Of a stretch of DNA of 8,449 nt, positions 1 to 6,657 are shown in pieces. The stretch spans positions 1-8,449 of the forward strand of contig JBMOPD010000030.1 of assembly GCA_049323615.1 (NCBI GenBank), given 5' to 3'. The position numbers were made by a program, and so were the translations under genes. Each line of letters opens with the position of its first letter. Positions within the stretch are counted from its first letter, which is position 1. The notes under the pieces were generated by a model that saw nothing but the letters and a program-made list of their open reading frames with translations, made no database searches and was not told the origin of the DNA. Source of the stretch: JBMOPD01 sp049323615. GTDB lineage: Bacteria > Bacillota > Desulfotomaculia > Desulfotomaculales > Desulfocucumaceae.

Positions 1-20
1 ATGAAAATTATGGGAATCGA

Positions 21-196
21 AAAACTTCACATGATAACGGGTTAGTAACAGGTTCTTAAACCAGCTAATCCTTGATACAAGTGAGTTTTACGTTTTTTGT
101 CTCGAACAATTAGGAAAGTCACGCTAGAGCTTTCCGCCGATGTCATCCGCCGAGGCTGAACACGGCGGGATAAAGTAAAACCCTGATAACAGGGTT
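21..196. other. Gene-free stretch dense in stem-loops, possible structured RNA or element end
   Basis: No convincing coding sequence lies in the first 269 bases. The stretch carries a series of inverted repeats. AAAACTTCAC (21-30) pairs with GTGAGTTTT (81-89) with one bulge. Inside it GGGTTAG (39-45) pairs with CTAATCC (65-71), and inside that GGTT (51-54) pairs with AACC (59-62). Then come GGAAAG (113-118) with CTTTCC (130-135), CCGCCG (147-152) with CGGCGG (163-168), and AACCCTG (179-185) with CAGGGTT (190-196). A second CCGCCGA copy at 134-140 could compete for the same partner. The nesting suggests an RNA that folds. I matched it to no riboswitch class I know. The right end and guide-RNA region of an IS200/IS605-type element is a guess based on general appearance only. 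Confidence 0.4.
177..196 (-). terminator. Probable intrinsic terminator of the kdd-permease-kce-kal operon
   Basis: Read on the minus strand, a perfect 7-bp stem (AACCCTG / CAGGGTT, loop TTAT) is followed directly by TTTTACTTTAT. It lies about 75 bases past the kal stop codon, and the U-rich side fits leftward transcription only. The stem is short, so termination may be partial. Confidence 0.5.
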
Positions 197-269
197 AATA
201 CAATCGAAAAGACTGATAATTTTTTAAAGCCTTGACTTTTACACTGAATGATACCAATCCCGGGGACAG

Positions 270-671
270 TTATGATGGCTGACCGTTAAACCGTTGTTTT
301 TCTTTTGGCACAACGCAGGTACCACTGGCCCGGGCCACCAGAACGGGCTCCTCCAGGAACTGGGCGGCCGATTCATTATCCGGGTCCCGCAAAAAAGAAA
401 TCACCTTGTACGCCTCAAATTCCATTCGGCGGGAGGTATTACCCAGACGGGTTATCCTGCCCCGGGCCTCGATATAATCTCCGGCATAAACCGGCGCTTT
501 AAACTCCACCATGTCATAGGCTACAAAAAGACCCTCGTCTCCGTCCTGGCGAATGAGCAACTCTGTGGCCACATCGCCGAAAAGCTCGAGGATTTTAGCT
601 CCCGCCACTAGCCCCCCGCCGTAGTGGGCATCGTGAGAGCCCATCCTCAGTCTAATGAGGGATTCAATCAT
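270..671 (-). CDS. kal: 3-aminobutyryl-CoA ammonia-lyase (Kal)
   Basis: Last enzyme of this module. It removes ammonia from L-3-aminobutyryl-CoA to give crotonyl-CoA in lysine fermentation (cytoplasmic). The 133-residue protein has the size of a single hot-dog-fold domain and matches what I know of the Kal family from end to end: a SHDAHYGG segment at residues 12-19, LFGDVATELLIRQDGDEGLF near 30-49, then VEFKAPVYAGDYIEARG and GNTSRRMEFEAYKV, and a C-terminal ASGTCVVPK. The ATG start follows GGAGG at a spacing of about 8 bases. It lies only 21 bases after the kce stop, so it is co-transcribed with kce and is the last gene of the operon. A generic hot-dog thioesterase is the only alternative; family sequence and the kce/kdd neighbours make Kal much more likely. 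Confidence 0.93.
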   Translation of the reverse strand: MIESLIRLRMGSHDAHYGGGLVAGAKILELFGDVATELLIRQDGDEGLFVAYDMVEFKAPVYAGDYIEARGRITRLGNTSRRMEFEAYKVISFLRDPDNESAAQFLEEPVLVARASGTCVVPKEKQRFNGQPS

Positions 672-692
672 CCTTTCACCCTCCTATCGACT

Positions 693-1517
693 TTATTTAC
701 CGATACCCAGTATTCTCCTGGCCTCGTCTGGAGAGGCCACTTCCCTTCCTGTCTCACCGGCGATCCGGACAATCCTTTCCACCAGCTCGGCATTGCTTTC
801 AGCCAGGCGACCCCTGGAATAGTAAATGTTGTCCTCGAAGCCAACCCTCACGTGACCGCCCATTATTATGGCGCACATCGCCAGCGGCAGCTGAAAACGC
901 CCGATGCCGGCCGTCTGCCAGGTCGCCCCCGGAGGCAGGCTTTCAACCATATACACAAGGTCGCGGACATTTCCCGGGATCCCGCCGGGTACTCCCATTA
1001 CAAAGTCGAAATGCAGCGGCTCCTTAATAAGACCCTTTTTGAAAAGCGCCAGCCCATTGTTGACGGCCCCGGCGTCAAAACACTCCAACTCCGGTTTTAT
1101 GCCCATTTTAAGCATTTCAGAAGCAAATTTTTCAATCTGCTTCGGGGGGTTGAGAAATACGTCATCCCCGAAATTAACCGTTCCGGTAGTCAGTGACGCC
1201 ATCTCCACGGCTTCATGGGAATAAATGGACTGAAGCCTCTCCGCGTCCGTCATGCCCACTGCGCCCCCGGTGGAAACTTGAATAATCACGTTGCAGCCCG
1301 CGGCTTTTATGGCGTCGATAGCTTCCCGGAAGCACATTGCATCCTGGGTGGGATTGCCCTGGTTGTCGCGGACATGCAGGTGAACCACCGAGGCCCCCGC
1401 CTCCTCGCAACGCTTCACTTCACTTGCAATCTCTTCAGCTGTAATGGGTAGGTTGGGGTTGTCCCGCCTCGTAACTTCCGCTCCAACCGGGGCCACTACG
1501 ATTATCAGTTTTTCCAT
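693..1517 (-). CDS. kce: 3-keto-5-aminohexanoate cleavage enzyme (Kce)
   Basis: Zinc-dependent enzyme of the BKACE (formerly DUF849) family. It condenses 3-keto-5-aminohexanoate with acetyl-CoA to give acetoacetate and 3-aminobutyryl-CoA, linking Kdd to Kal. The 274-residue product is full length. The metal-site histidines sit in VVHLHVRD as His46 and His48. The third ligand is Glu228 in GGHVRVGFEDN, which also supplies Arg224 and Asp229. Glu14 in APVGAEV matches the conserved N-terminal glutamate. QVSTGGAVGMT (80-90) and HFDFVMGVPGG (169-179) are further family motifs. I chose the ATG at 1517 because MEKLIIVVAP matches relatives. A TTG two codons upstream (1523) has closer spacing to GGGAGG and is possible. 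It sits 36 bases after the permease stop. Other BKACE members use different beta-keto acids; context fixes the substrate. Confidence 0.94.
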   Translation of the reverse strand: MEKLIIVVAPVGAEVTRRDNPNLPITAEEIASEVKRCEEAGASVVHLHVRDNQGNPTQDAMCFREAIDAIKAAGCNVIIQVSTGGAVGMTDAERLQSIYSHEAVEMASLTTGTVNFGDDVFLNPPKQIEKFASEMLKMGIKPELECFDAGAVNNGLALFKKGLIKEPLHFDFVMGVPGGIPGNVRDLVYMVESLPPGATWQTAGIGRFQLPLAMCAIIMGGHVRVGFEDNIYYSRGRLAESNAELVERIVRIAGETGREVASPDEARRILGIGK

Positions 1518-1553
1518 ATACAAACACGCCTCCCGAATTGCCTGCGGAAAAAG

Positions 1554-2990
1554 TCAATTTCCCAGAATCACTTTGCTTCTTTCCTGTTCACTAAGTGATT
1601 GCCGTTCACCGGCCCCGGCCACGTATATAATTAAGCCCAGCACTATCCATCCCAAAAGCACCACGTAGTCGGTAGGCCACGCCAGGGAACTGGGCAGGCC
1701 GGGAACCACCGCAAAGAACAATATAACGATGCTGGCTATAATCGCGACCACAGCCATGATCCTGCCACCGGGCATCCTGTAGGGTCGTAAAAGGTCGGGC
1801 TCCGACGATCTCAACTTGTACGCCGCCATGGTTCCCCCAAGGTACATGGCCACAAAGCCGATGGCGCCGATGTCGGCCAGGGGAATCAGCCATTTCCGGC
1901 CGATGAAGGGCCCCAGGAGGCTGATTATCCCGGTTACGATAACAGCCACGTAGGGGGTGTTGTATTTGGGGTGCACCCTGGACAGAGCGGCCGGGAGCAG
2001 GCGGGCCCGGCTCATGGCGAACAAAACCCGGCTGGTGGCGTAAAACAACCCGTTAAAGGTGGTCAGCAGCCCCGCCAAGGCTCCCACTATGGCAACGAAA
2101 GCCAGGAAAGGTGATTTTAACGCGGCCTTAAAAACCGTGCTGGTGGCAAAGTCCATTTTCACCAGTTCCTGCCATGGATACACATAACCCGCCACGAAAA
2201 TCACAAGGACGTAAAACAACGACGCGAATACCATGGACAGTATCACCGTTTTGCCCAGGCTGGAATAATTTATTTTTCCGGCCTCCTCGGCCCCCTGGGC
2301 GATGGTGTCAAAACCGGCCAGGAAGAAGGGCGCCATAACAAATACCGAAAACACCCCTGCCCAGAAGCCGGCCCCTTCCTTTGCGGCGGCAAATACCGGC
2401 ATTATGTTACCCGGCTTTCCAAATATAAAACCGAATATTATCACCAGCACGCCGGCCACCATCAGGAGGTAGGTCAGATACTTTTGCAGGGCAGCCATCT
2501 GCCGCACCCCGCGGTAGTTGGCCCAGGCAATGACCAGTGTTGTGACGACGCCTATGACCATAACCGGAAGGTAAATCTCGTATCCCCTGGCGAAGTACAG
2601 GGGAATCACCTTGAATCCCGGGTACAGCCCGCTGAGGACGTGGCCGATGGCGATTGCCTCCCAGGGGCATACTGATAAGTACGCCAGGACTGTAAACCAC
2701 CCCACCCAAAAGGCCGCTCCCGTCCCGTAAGCCCTGTAAGAATAGGCTATGCTTCCGCCGGCCGCCGGAATGGCGGGCGCAAGCTCGGAATAGCAGAAGG
2801 CCATGGGCAGCATCAGCAGGGCGGCAAGAATGAACCCGAGGGCTGTGGGGATTACCCCTCCCCCGAGTTTAATCCAGTCGCCCATCAGCGCCACCCAGCC
2901 CACACCGACTATGGCGCCAAAACCCAGTGTAAAATAATCGACGGGCGTCATTGATTTGGCCAGTTTCGCTCCGGCAGAATCACCAGGCAT
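1554..2990 (-). CDS. APC-family amino-acid permease
   Basis: Membrane transporter of the amino acid-polyamine-organocation superfamily with roughly 12 hydrophobic segments. The first, near residues 15-40, carries the glycine-rich GFGAIVGVGW stretch typical of the substrate site in this fold. SELAPAIPAAGGSIAYSYRA after segment 2, and LLTTFNGLFYATSRVLFAMSR with HPKYNTPYVAV in the second half, are also APC hallmarks. Its place between kdd and kce suggests import of lysine or a pathway intermediate such as beta-lysine; exchange or export cannot be excluded. I prefer the ATG at 2990 (478 residues), which follows GGAGG by 8 bases. An ATG at 3035 overlaps the kdd stop as TAATG, has AGGA upstream, and would add 15 residues by translational coupling. 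Confidence 0.88.
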   Translation of the reverse strand: MPGDSAGAKLAKSMTPVDYFTLGFGAIVGVGWVALMGDWIKLGGGVIPTALGFILAALLMLPMAFCYSELAPAIPAAGGSIAYSYRAYGTGAAFWVGWFTVLAYLSVCPWEAIAIGHVLSGLYPGFKVIPLYFARGYEIYLPVMVIGVVTTLVIAWANYRGVRQMAALQKYLTYLLMVAGVLVIIFGFIFGKPGNIMPVFAAAKEGAGFWAGVFSVFVMAPFFLAGFDTIAQGAEEAGKINYSSLGKTVILSMVFASLFYVLVIFVAGYVYPWQELVKMDFATSTVFKAALKSPFLAFVAIVGALAGLLTTFNGLFYATSRVLFAMSRARLLPAALSRVHPKYNTPYVAVIVTGIISLLGPFIGRKWLIPLADIGAIGFVAMYLGGTMAAYKLRSSEPDLLRPYRMPGGRIMAVVAIIASIVILFFAVVPGLPSSLAWPTDYVVLLGWIVLGLIIYVAGAGERQSLSEQERSKVILGN

Positions 2991-2998
2991 AGTAAAGA

Positions 2999-3003
2999 CC
3001 TCC
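2999..3003 (-). promoter_or_regulatory. Ribosome binding site that favours the internal permease start
   Basis: GGAGG on the minus strand lies 8 bases before the ATG at 2990 and is stronger than the AGGA before the ATG at 3035. It is the main reason for choosing the shorter permease. Confidence 0.55.
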
Positions 3004-3034
3004 ATTCCGGATAATTTTTTATAAAGGTTAACCA

Positions 3035-4072
3035 TTATTTCCTGTATAAGGCCTCAAAATAGTCCCTTAACGCCTTGTTTTCGCGTAGGGCCTGCAGGGC
3101 TATTTCCACGTGGCCTTCGGTATAGCCTGTGCCAATCAGCATATTAACCACCTTGCCTACTCCTTCCGCGCCAAGGGCAGCCTTGCTGAAACTGGTGGAC
3201 ATGCTGAAGAAAAGAACCGTTCCGTGTTCCCTCGTGCTCAGTATACTGACCATCTCGGTGTTGGCCACATTCACGGTGTTTATAACCAGGTCGGCCATTT
3301 TACCACGAGTCTGCTGGTGGACCCAATTCATTACGTCCACCGGCTTGGTGGCATCAGCGCACAACACCGCATCTGCAAGCCCCAGTTTTTTAACCACCTC
3401 GCACTGGCGGGGGTCATACTCCACGGCCAGAACCGTGCCGGTAGGTCTGGCCCGCTTTACTGCCTCGTTAAGGCATAGAATTCCGGCCTTGCCGGCCCCT
3501 ATTACCACCACGTTGTCCCCGGCCCTAATCAGCTTTGCCGCATGTCCCGGCGCACCGCAGACGTCCAGCACAGCCAGGGCAAGCACCCTCGGGATATCTC
3601 CGGGAAGTTTGCAGTAAATCCCGCTTTCGAAAAGAATGGCGTGGCCGTCAATATACACTTGGTCCTTTTCAACATCGACCTGCTTGATTTCGGAGATATA
3701 AAGTGGTGTGAGGGAAAGCGATACCAGGGTAGCTATGGCATCGCCCTCAGCCAGGTCAATCCTGCCCGCAAGGTCAGGCCCGATTTTGCTTACCCGGCCA
3801 ATTAGCATCCCCCCCGATCCAGTTACCGGACACTGGAATTTTCCCCGCTCTTCCACTATCTTTCTGACCTCAGCTGCAATTTTTGCCGGGTCGCCTCCAG
3901 CTTCCTCCTCGATACGGGTGAAGGCGGTGGCCGTAATATTAAGAACGTCCACATCAATCAGTATTTCATTGTCCCGGATAGGAAGGCTGTTGTCTACCTT
4001 CAACGCTGGTTGCGGCAGGCTGCCGGCAGGTTCAATTACCCTGTGTAGTCCATAGCGATTTCCCGAAGCCAA
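3035..4072 (-). CDS. kdd: 3,5-diaminohexanoate dehydrogenase (Kdd)
   Basis: NAD(P)-dependent oxidative deaminase. It converts L-erythro-3,5-diaminohexanoate to 3-keto-5-aminohexanoate plus ammonia, feeding Kce. The first domain carries RYGLHRVIEPAG (6-17), AFTRIEEEAGGD (50-61) and CPVTGSGGMLIG. The Rossmann fold begins at VVVIGAGKAG (about 188-197), with EAVKRA after it. The C-terminal part has FFSMSTSFSKAALGAEGVGK, with Lys297 conserved in the family. I chose the TTG start at 4072 (345 residues) because it gives the usual family length and an N-terminus ending in RYGLHRV, and AAAGGGGG lies 8 bases upstream. GTG codons at 4156 or 4132 (the latter behind AGGAG) would add 20-28 residues not seen in relatives. 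It is the first gene after the sigma-54-type promoter, and its stop overlaps the upstream permease ATG by one base. The neighbouring regulator contains a full diverged copy of it. Confidence 0.93.
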   Translation of the reverse strand: MASGNRYGLHRVIEPAGSLPQPALKVDNSLPIRDNEILIDVDVLNITATAFTRIEEEAGGDPAKIAAEVRKIVEERGKFQCPVTGSGGMLIGRVSKIGPDLAGRIDLAEGDAIATLVSLSLTPLYISEIKQVDVEKDQVYIDGHAILFESGIYCKLPGDIPRVLALAVLDVCGAPGHAAKLIRAGDNVVVIGAGKAGILCLNEAVKRARPTGTVLAVEYDPRQCEVVKKLGLADAVLCADATKPVDVMNWVHQQTRGKMADLVINTVNVANTEMVSILSTREHGTVLFFSMSTSFSKAALGAEGVGKVVNMLIGTGYTEGHVEIALQALRENKALRDYFEALYRK

Positions 4073-4080
4073 TACGGACA

Positions 4081-4088
4081 CCCCCTTT
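4081..4088 (-). promoter_or_regulatory. Ribosome binding site for the TTG start of kdd
   Basis: AAAGGGGG on the minus strand is placed 8 bases before TTG at 4072. A competing AGGAG at 4138-4142 stands 5 bases before an in-frame GTG at 4132, so the true start needs protein evidence. Confidence 0.45.
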
Positions 4089-4193
4089 CTTTCCAAATAT
4101 AATCCGTTAAACCCGGCTGCGACAAAGATCACCACCTCTCCTTTTCCCGGGACCACCCCCGCCGGGAATTAAATAACTGCTTTGGCATCTTAC

Positions 4194-4209
4194 TGCATAT
4201 TTCGTTCCA
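4194..4209 (-). promoter_or_regulatory. Sigma-54-type -24/-12 promoter of the kdd operon
   Basis: The minus strand reads TGGAACG-AAAT-ATGCA. This matches the sigma-54 consensus TGGCACG-N4-TTGCA with the required GG and GC exactly 10 bases apart (GG at 4207-4208, GC at 4195-4196). Transcription should begin near 4183, giving a leader of about 110 bases to the TTG start or about 50 to the GTG at 4132. It is the only well-spaced match I found in the two intergenic regions beside the regulator. It stands directly in front of the operon, downstream of a gene for a sigma-54 activator. Confidence 0.75.
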
Positions 4210-4243
4210 CTTGCACGGTTATTCTGAAAAGAGTGAATACGAA

Positions 4244-4276
4244 ATAAAACCCCGGGCATTCAATGAGCCCGGGGTT
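4244..4276 (-). terminator. Intrinsic terminator of the sigma-54 regulator gene
   Basis: A perfect 10-bp inverted repeat, AACCCCGGGC (4248-4257) with GCCCGGGGTT (4267-4276) and a 9-base loop, is followed on the minus strand by TTTTATTT. It lies about 100 bases past the regulator stop and just upstream of the kdd promoter, so it separates the two transcripts. Confidence 0.85.
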
Positions 4277-4292
4277 GGTTCAGCATTTAACC

Positions 4293-4310
4293 TGATTCAA
4301 TATAAAATCA
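4293..4310. promoter_or_regulatory. Candidate upstream activator site (dyad TGATT-N8-AATCA)
   Basis: A perfect 5-bp dyad with an 8-base spacer is centred about 118 bases upstream of the predicted kdd transcription start, a normal distance for sigma-54 activator binding. A looser inverted pair, GGTTCA (4277-4282) and TGAACC (4314-4319), brackets it. The assignment is inferred from position and symmetry; the factor's true motif is unknown. Confidence 0.35.
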
Positions 4311-4374
4311 AAGTGAACCGTTTTCGCATCGAGATCCGGCATTTCACCTGGCCGGGCGATTCAGAAATAACTCG

Positions 4375-6495
4375 CTAGGATAAACCGTATTTGTGGAGTT
4401 TACGCACCACCGTGGACTGGCTGGTATTAAGGAGGGCTGCTATCTCCCTGGTGCTGTGCCCCTTCTGCCGGGCCTCCTCCAACATGCGCTTCTCGATTTC
4501 CCCCAACGCCTTCCGGAGCGAAGCGGAGGGGGACACCGTCTTATGCGCTGTGCGCGGCAGCGGCTTTGCCTCAAGGCCGAGGTGGTCCAAAACGTCCTTT
4601 TCGGACACAACATCTTCCCTGGTACACAGAACCAGGCGCTGCACCAGGTTTTCAATCTCGCGGACATTGCCCGGCCAGTCGTATTCCAGGAGAATCTGCA
4701 GAGCCTGCGGGGAGAGCGTTTTACAGGCCCCGAACCTTTCGTTGAAAAGGGCCAGGAAATGCTCCGCCAGGGGAATTATGTCATCACGCCGCTCCCGCAG
4801 GGGAGGTATCCGTATTTCCACCACGTTCAAGCGGTAATACAGGTCCGGCCTGAACCGCCCTTGGTCCATCATTTCCCTGAGCGGCCTGTTTGTGGCGGCT
4901 ATCAGGCGCACGTCAATTGGCACAGGCTTAACCCCGCCAATCCGCATTACCGCCTTATCCTGAAGAACCCTCAGCAGCTTGGCCTGCAGCGAAGGCGACA
5001 TGTCCCCTATTTCATCAAGGAAAAATGTGCCACCCCGGGCAGCCTCGAAAAGTCCTATTTTACCGGCCTGGTTGGCCCCCGTGAAAGAACCCTTTTCGTA
5101 GCCGAACAATTCAGCCTCCAGCAGGCTTTCGGGTATGGCGGCGCAGTTGAGTTTAAGCAGCGACCCGTGGCATCTCCTGCTGAATTTATGAATAAGCTCG
5201 GCAAACACCTCCTTGCCGACGCCGGTTTCACCGGTGATCAGTATATTGGCGTCATAAGGGGCAACCTTGACCGCGTTGAGGGACAGGCTGTGCATTTCCC
5301 GGCTGGCCAGAACTATTCCCTGCAGTTTAGGCCCGGTCATGGCCTTTTTTTCCAGAGCAAAATTACCGGGCCGGGATTCTACGCCGGACGGCGGGAACTC
5401 TCCGGACAGACGGTAATTAGCGGGTACCGCCGGGTGGTAGGACTTTGACCGCACCATTCCGTTAAGAAACCTGGCCTCGAGGTAATCCTGCAGGACCGTG
5501 TGCCGGCGCAGCAGGTTCACTGTGTAGTCGGCATGGCCGGAGGAGAAGCCCTTGTATAAAAGCAGGTCGACGTCCCTGGCCATACCCTCGGCCCCCAGGG
5601 CCGCCACCGTATACCGGGACGCCAGTGAAGCAAAATAAATTTTCCCACCGTTGCATGTGTTCATCACTGAAAAAAATTCGCTGCCGGGAACATCGACGCA
5701 GTCTATGGTAAGGTCGGCCGGACAGCCTATCTTCTTTTCATATGTTCGGGAGGCGGCTATGGTGTCCGTGGTGTCTAAAACCAGGACGTGGTCGGCTATG
5801 TGGAGCTTTTCCACGTCTTTTCCGGCTGTGGAGGAATGAACCACGGCCACTATTTCACCTCTGCTTCCCAGTCTGTCCCGGGCGGCAAAGAGGCACAGCG
5901 CCCCGATCTTACCCTCCGCCCCCACCACCAGCACCCGTTTTCCCGGCGCGGCCAGTGAATAGGTATAGGCCGGCGCACCGGCTTCATCCAGCACAGCCAG
6001 CAGTACGTTTTCCTGGATGTCATCGGGCAGCAGGTAAAATGTCCCCGATTCAAAAAGAATCGCCCGACCATCCACGTCTACTTGGCCGGAAGACAGGTGG
6101 ATCCTTTTGACAGAGTCCACTGCCAGCGGAGTAAGCGTAAGCGAAACAAGCGTTACCACCCGCTGCCCAGGGGCGGCATGCTTTATGGCCGGGTGATCCG
6201 GGCCGATATCCTCTATGGCGCCCAATAGCATGCCCCCAGTGCCGGTTACCGGATTGTGCATTTTGCCCCGCTTCCGGACAATGTACAGTATTTTTTCTGC
6301 CATCCGTTCGCTGTCTGGACCGCACTCCATCAGGAGCTGTGCAAAACTTGCCGAGTTGAGGTTCAGCCTCTCCGCGTTGATCAGTATCTCGTTGCTGTAT
6401 ATGGGAAGGTTTGTATCAAGTTTCCAGGCGGGCTGCGGCATTTCCCCTGCAGGTTCGAGAACCCGGTGTGTGCCGTAGGGACAACCCTTATTCAT
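4375..6495 (-). CDS. Sigma-54-dependent activator with a Kdd-enzyme sensor domain
   Basis: A 706-residue fusion. Residues 1 to about 345 are a complete 3,5-diaminohexanoate dehydrogenase homologue: PYGTHRVLEPAG near 6-17, NPVTGTGGMLLG, a Rossmann motif VVGAEGKIG near 190-198, and AALGAEG near 298-304. After a short linker comes a sigma-54 AAA+ domain: Walker A GETGVGKE (422-429), sigma-54 loop GSFTGA (469-474), Walker B FFLDE (491-495), ATNRPL, RFRPDLYYRLN and WPGNVRE (607-613). The C-terminus (about 680-706) is a TyrR-like helix-turn-helix ending VVRKLHKYGLS. It probably senses a pathway intermediate or NAD(H) and activates the kdd operon. Compared with Kdd, Lys297 is Val and Glu55-Glu56 are Leu-Met, suggesting lost or weakened catalysis. 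I chose the ATG at 6495, 9 bases after AGGAGG; a TTG at 6519 would run through that site. Confidence 0.93.
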   Translation of the reverse strand: MNKGCPYGTHRVLEPAGEMPQPAWKLDTNLPIYSNEILINAERLNLNSASFAQLLMECGPDSERMAEKILYIVRKRGKMHNPVTGTGGMLLGAIEDIGPDHPAIKHAAPGQRVVTLVSLTLTPLAVDSVKRIHLSSGQVDVDGRAILFESGTFYLLPDDIQENVLLAVLDEAGAPAYTYSLAAPGKRVLVVGAEGKIGALCLFAARDRLGSRGEIVAVVHSSTAGKDVEKLHIADHVLVLDTTDTIAASRTYEKKIGCPADLTIDCVDVPGSEFFSVMNTCNGGKIYFASLASRYTVAALGAEGMARDVDLLLYKGFSSGHADYTVNLLRRHTVLQDYLEARFLNGMVRSKSYHPAVPANYRLSGEFPPSGVESRPGNFALEKKAMTGPKLQGIVLASREMHSLSLNAVKVAPYDANILITGETGVGKEVFAELIHKFSRRCHGSLLKLNCAAIPESLLEAELFGYEKGSFTGANQAGKIGLFEAARGGTFFLDEIGDMSPSLQAKLLRVLQDKAVMRIGGVKPVPIDVRLIAATNRPLREMMDQGRFRPDLYYRLNVVEIRIPPLRERRDDIIPLAEHFLALFNERFGACKTLSPQALQILLEYDWPGNVREIENLVQRLVLCTREDVVSEKDVLDHLGLEAKPLPRTAHKTVSPSASLRKALGEIEKRMLEEARQKGHSTREIAALLNTSQSTVVRKLHKYGLS

Positions 6496-6504
6496 AGATG
6501 TCAC

Positions 6505-6510
6505 CCTCCT
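6505..6510 (-). promoter_or_regulatory. Ribosome binding site of the regulator gene
   Basis: A perfect AGGAGG on the minus strand stands 9 bases before the ATG at 6495. It falls inside the longer TTG-started reading frame, so it argues for the ATG, which also gives an N-terminus matching Kdd proteins. Confidence 0.8.
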
Positions 6511-6590
6511 GCAATTCAAACAGATACCAAAATTCCTTCCTGTTGAACAGTTCTGATTTTTTTAATAAATATTTGCTTTTGTTTTAAACA

Positions 6591-6599
6591 ATTATAGCA
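6591..6599 (-). promoter_or_regulatory. Extended -10 housekeeping-type promoter for the regulator
   Basis: The minus strand reads TGCTATAAT, a perfect TGnTATAAT extended -10. No good -35 box is present at 16-17 bases, which extended -10 promoters tolerate. The predicted start near 6584 gives a leader of about 90 bases. This implies that the regulator is made constitutively by the main sigma factor while its target operon uses sigma-54. Confidence 0.6.
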
Positions 6600-6657
6600 C
6601 AGAATTTATTTAAAGTTCTGGCAACTGCTCCCCTGCCCTCAATTATTCATTTTTCAC

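Noticed and set aside
97..159. Short plus-strand coding tail ending ELSADVIRRG before a TGA
   Set aside because: It is only about 20 codons, has no start with a ribosome site and no recognised family. It may be a transposase-end relic but cannot be supported as a gene.
624..1196. Plus-strand open frame of 190 codons across the kal/kce junction
   Set aside because: It is antisense to kce and part of kal, lacks a convincing ribosome site and has no recognisable domain.
3129..3617. Plus-strand open frame of 162 codons inside kdd
   Set aside because: It is an antisense shadow rich in Ser, Thr and Ala; no motif, and kdd is certain on the other strand.
4183..4197. Plus-strand sigma-54 look-alike TGGCATCTTACTGCA
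   Set aside because: GG and GC are 9 rather than 10 bases apart, and it would point into the 3' end of the regulator gene.
4157..4374. Lysine riboswitch or T-box upstream of the kdd operon
   Set aside because: None of the conserved core sequences is present. The only strong fold is the regulator's terminator, and control is better explained by the sigma-54 promoter.
4393..5448. Plus-strand open frame of 351 codons inside the regulator gene
   Set aside because: It is antisense to the AAA+ domain, whose motifs are unmistakable on the minus strand. The product matches no family and reads as the shadow of GC-rich codons.
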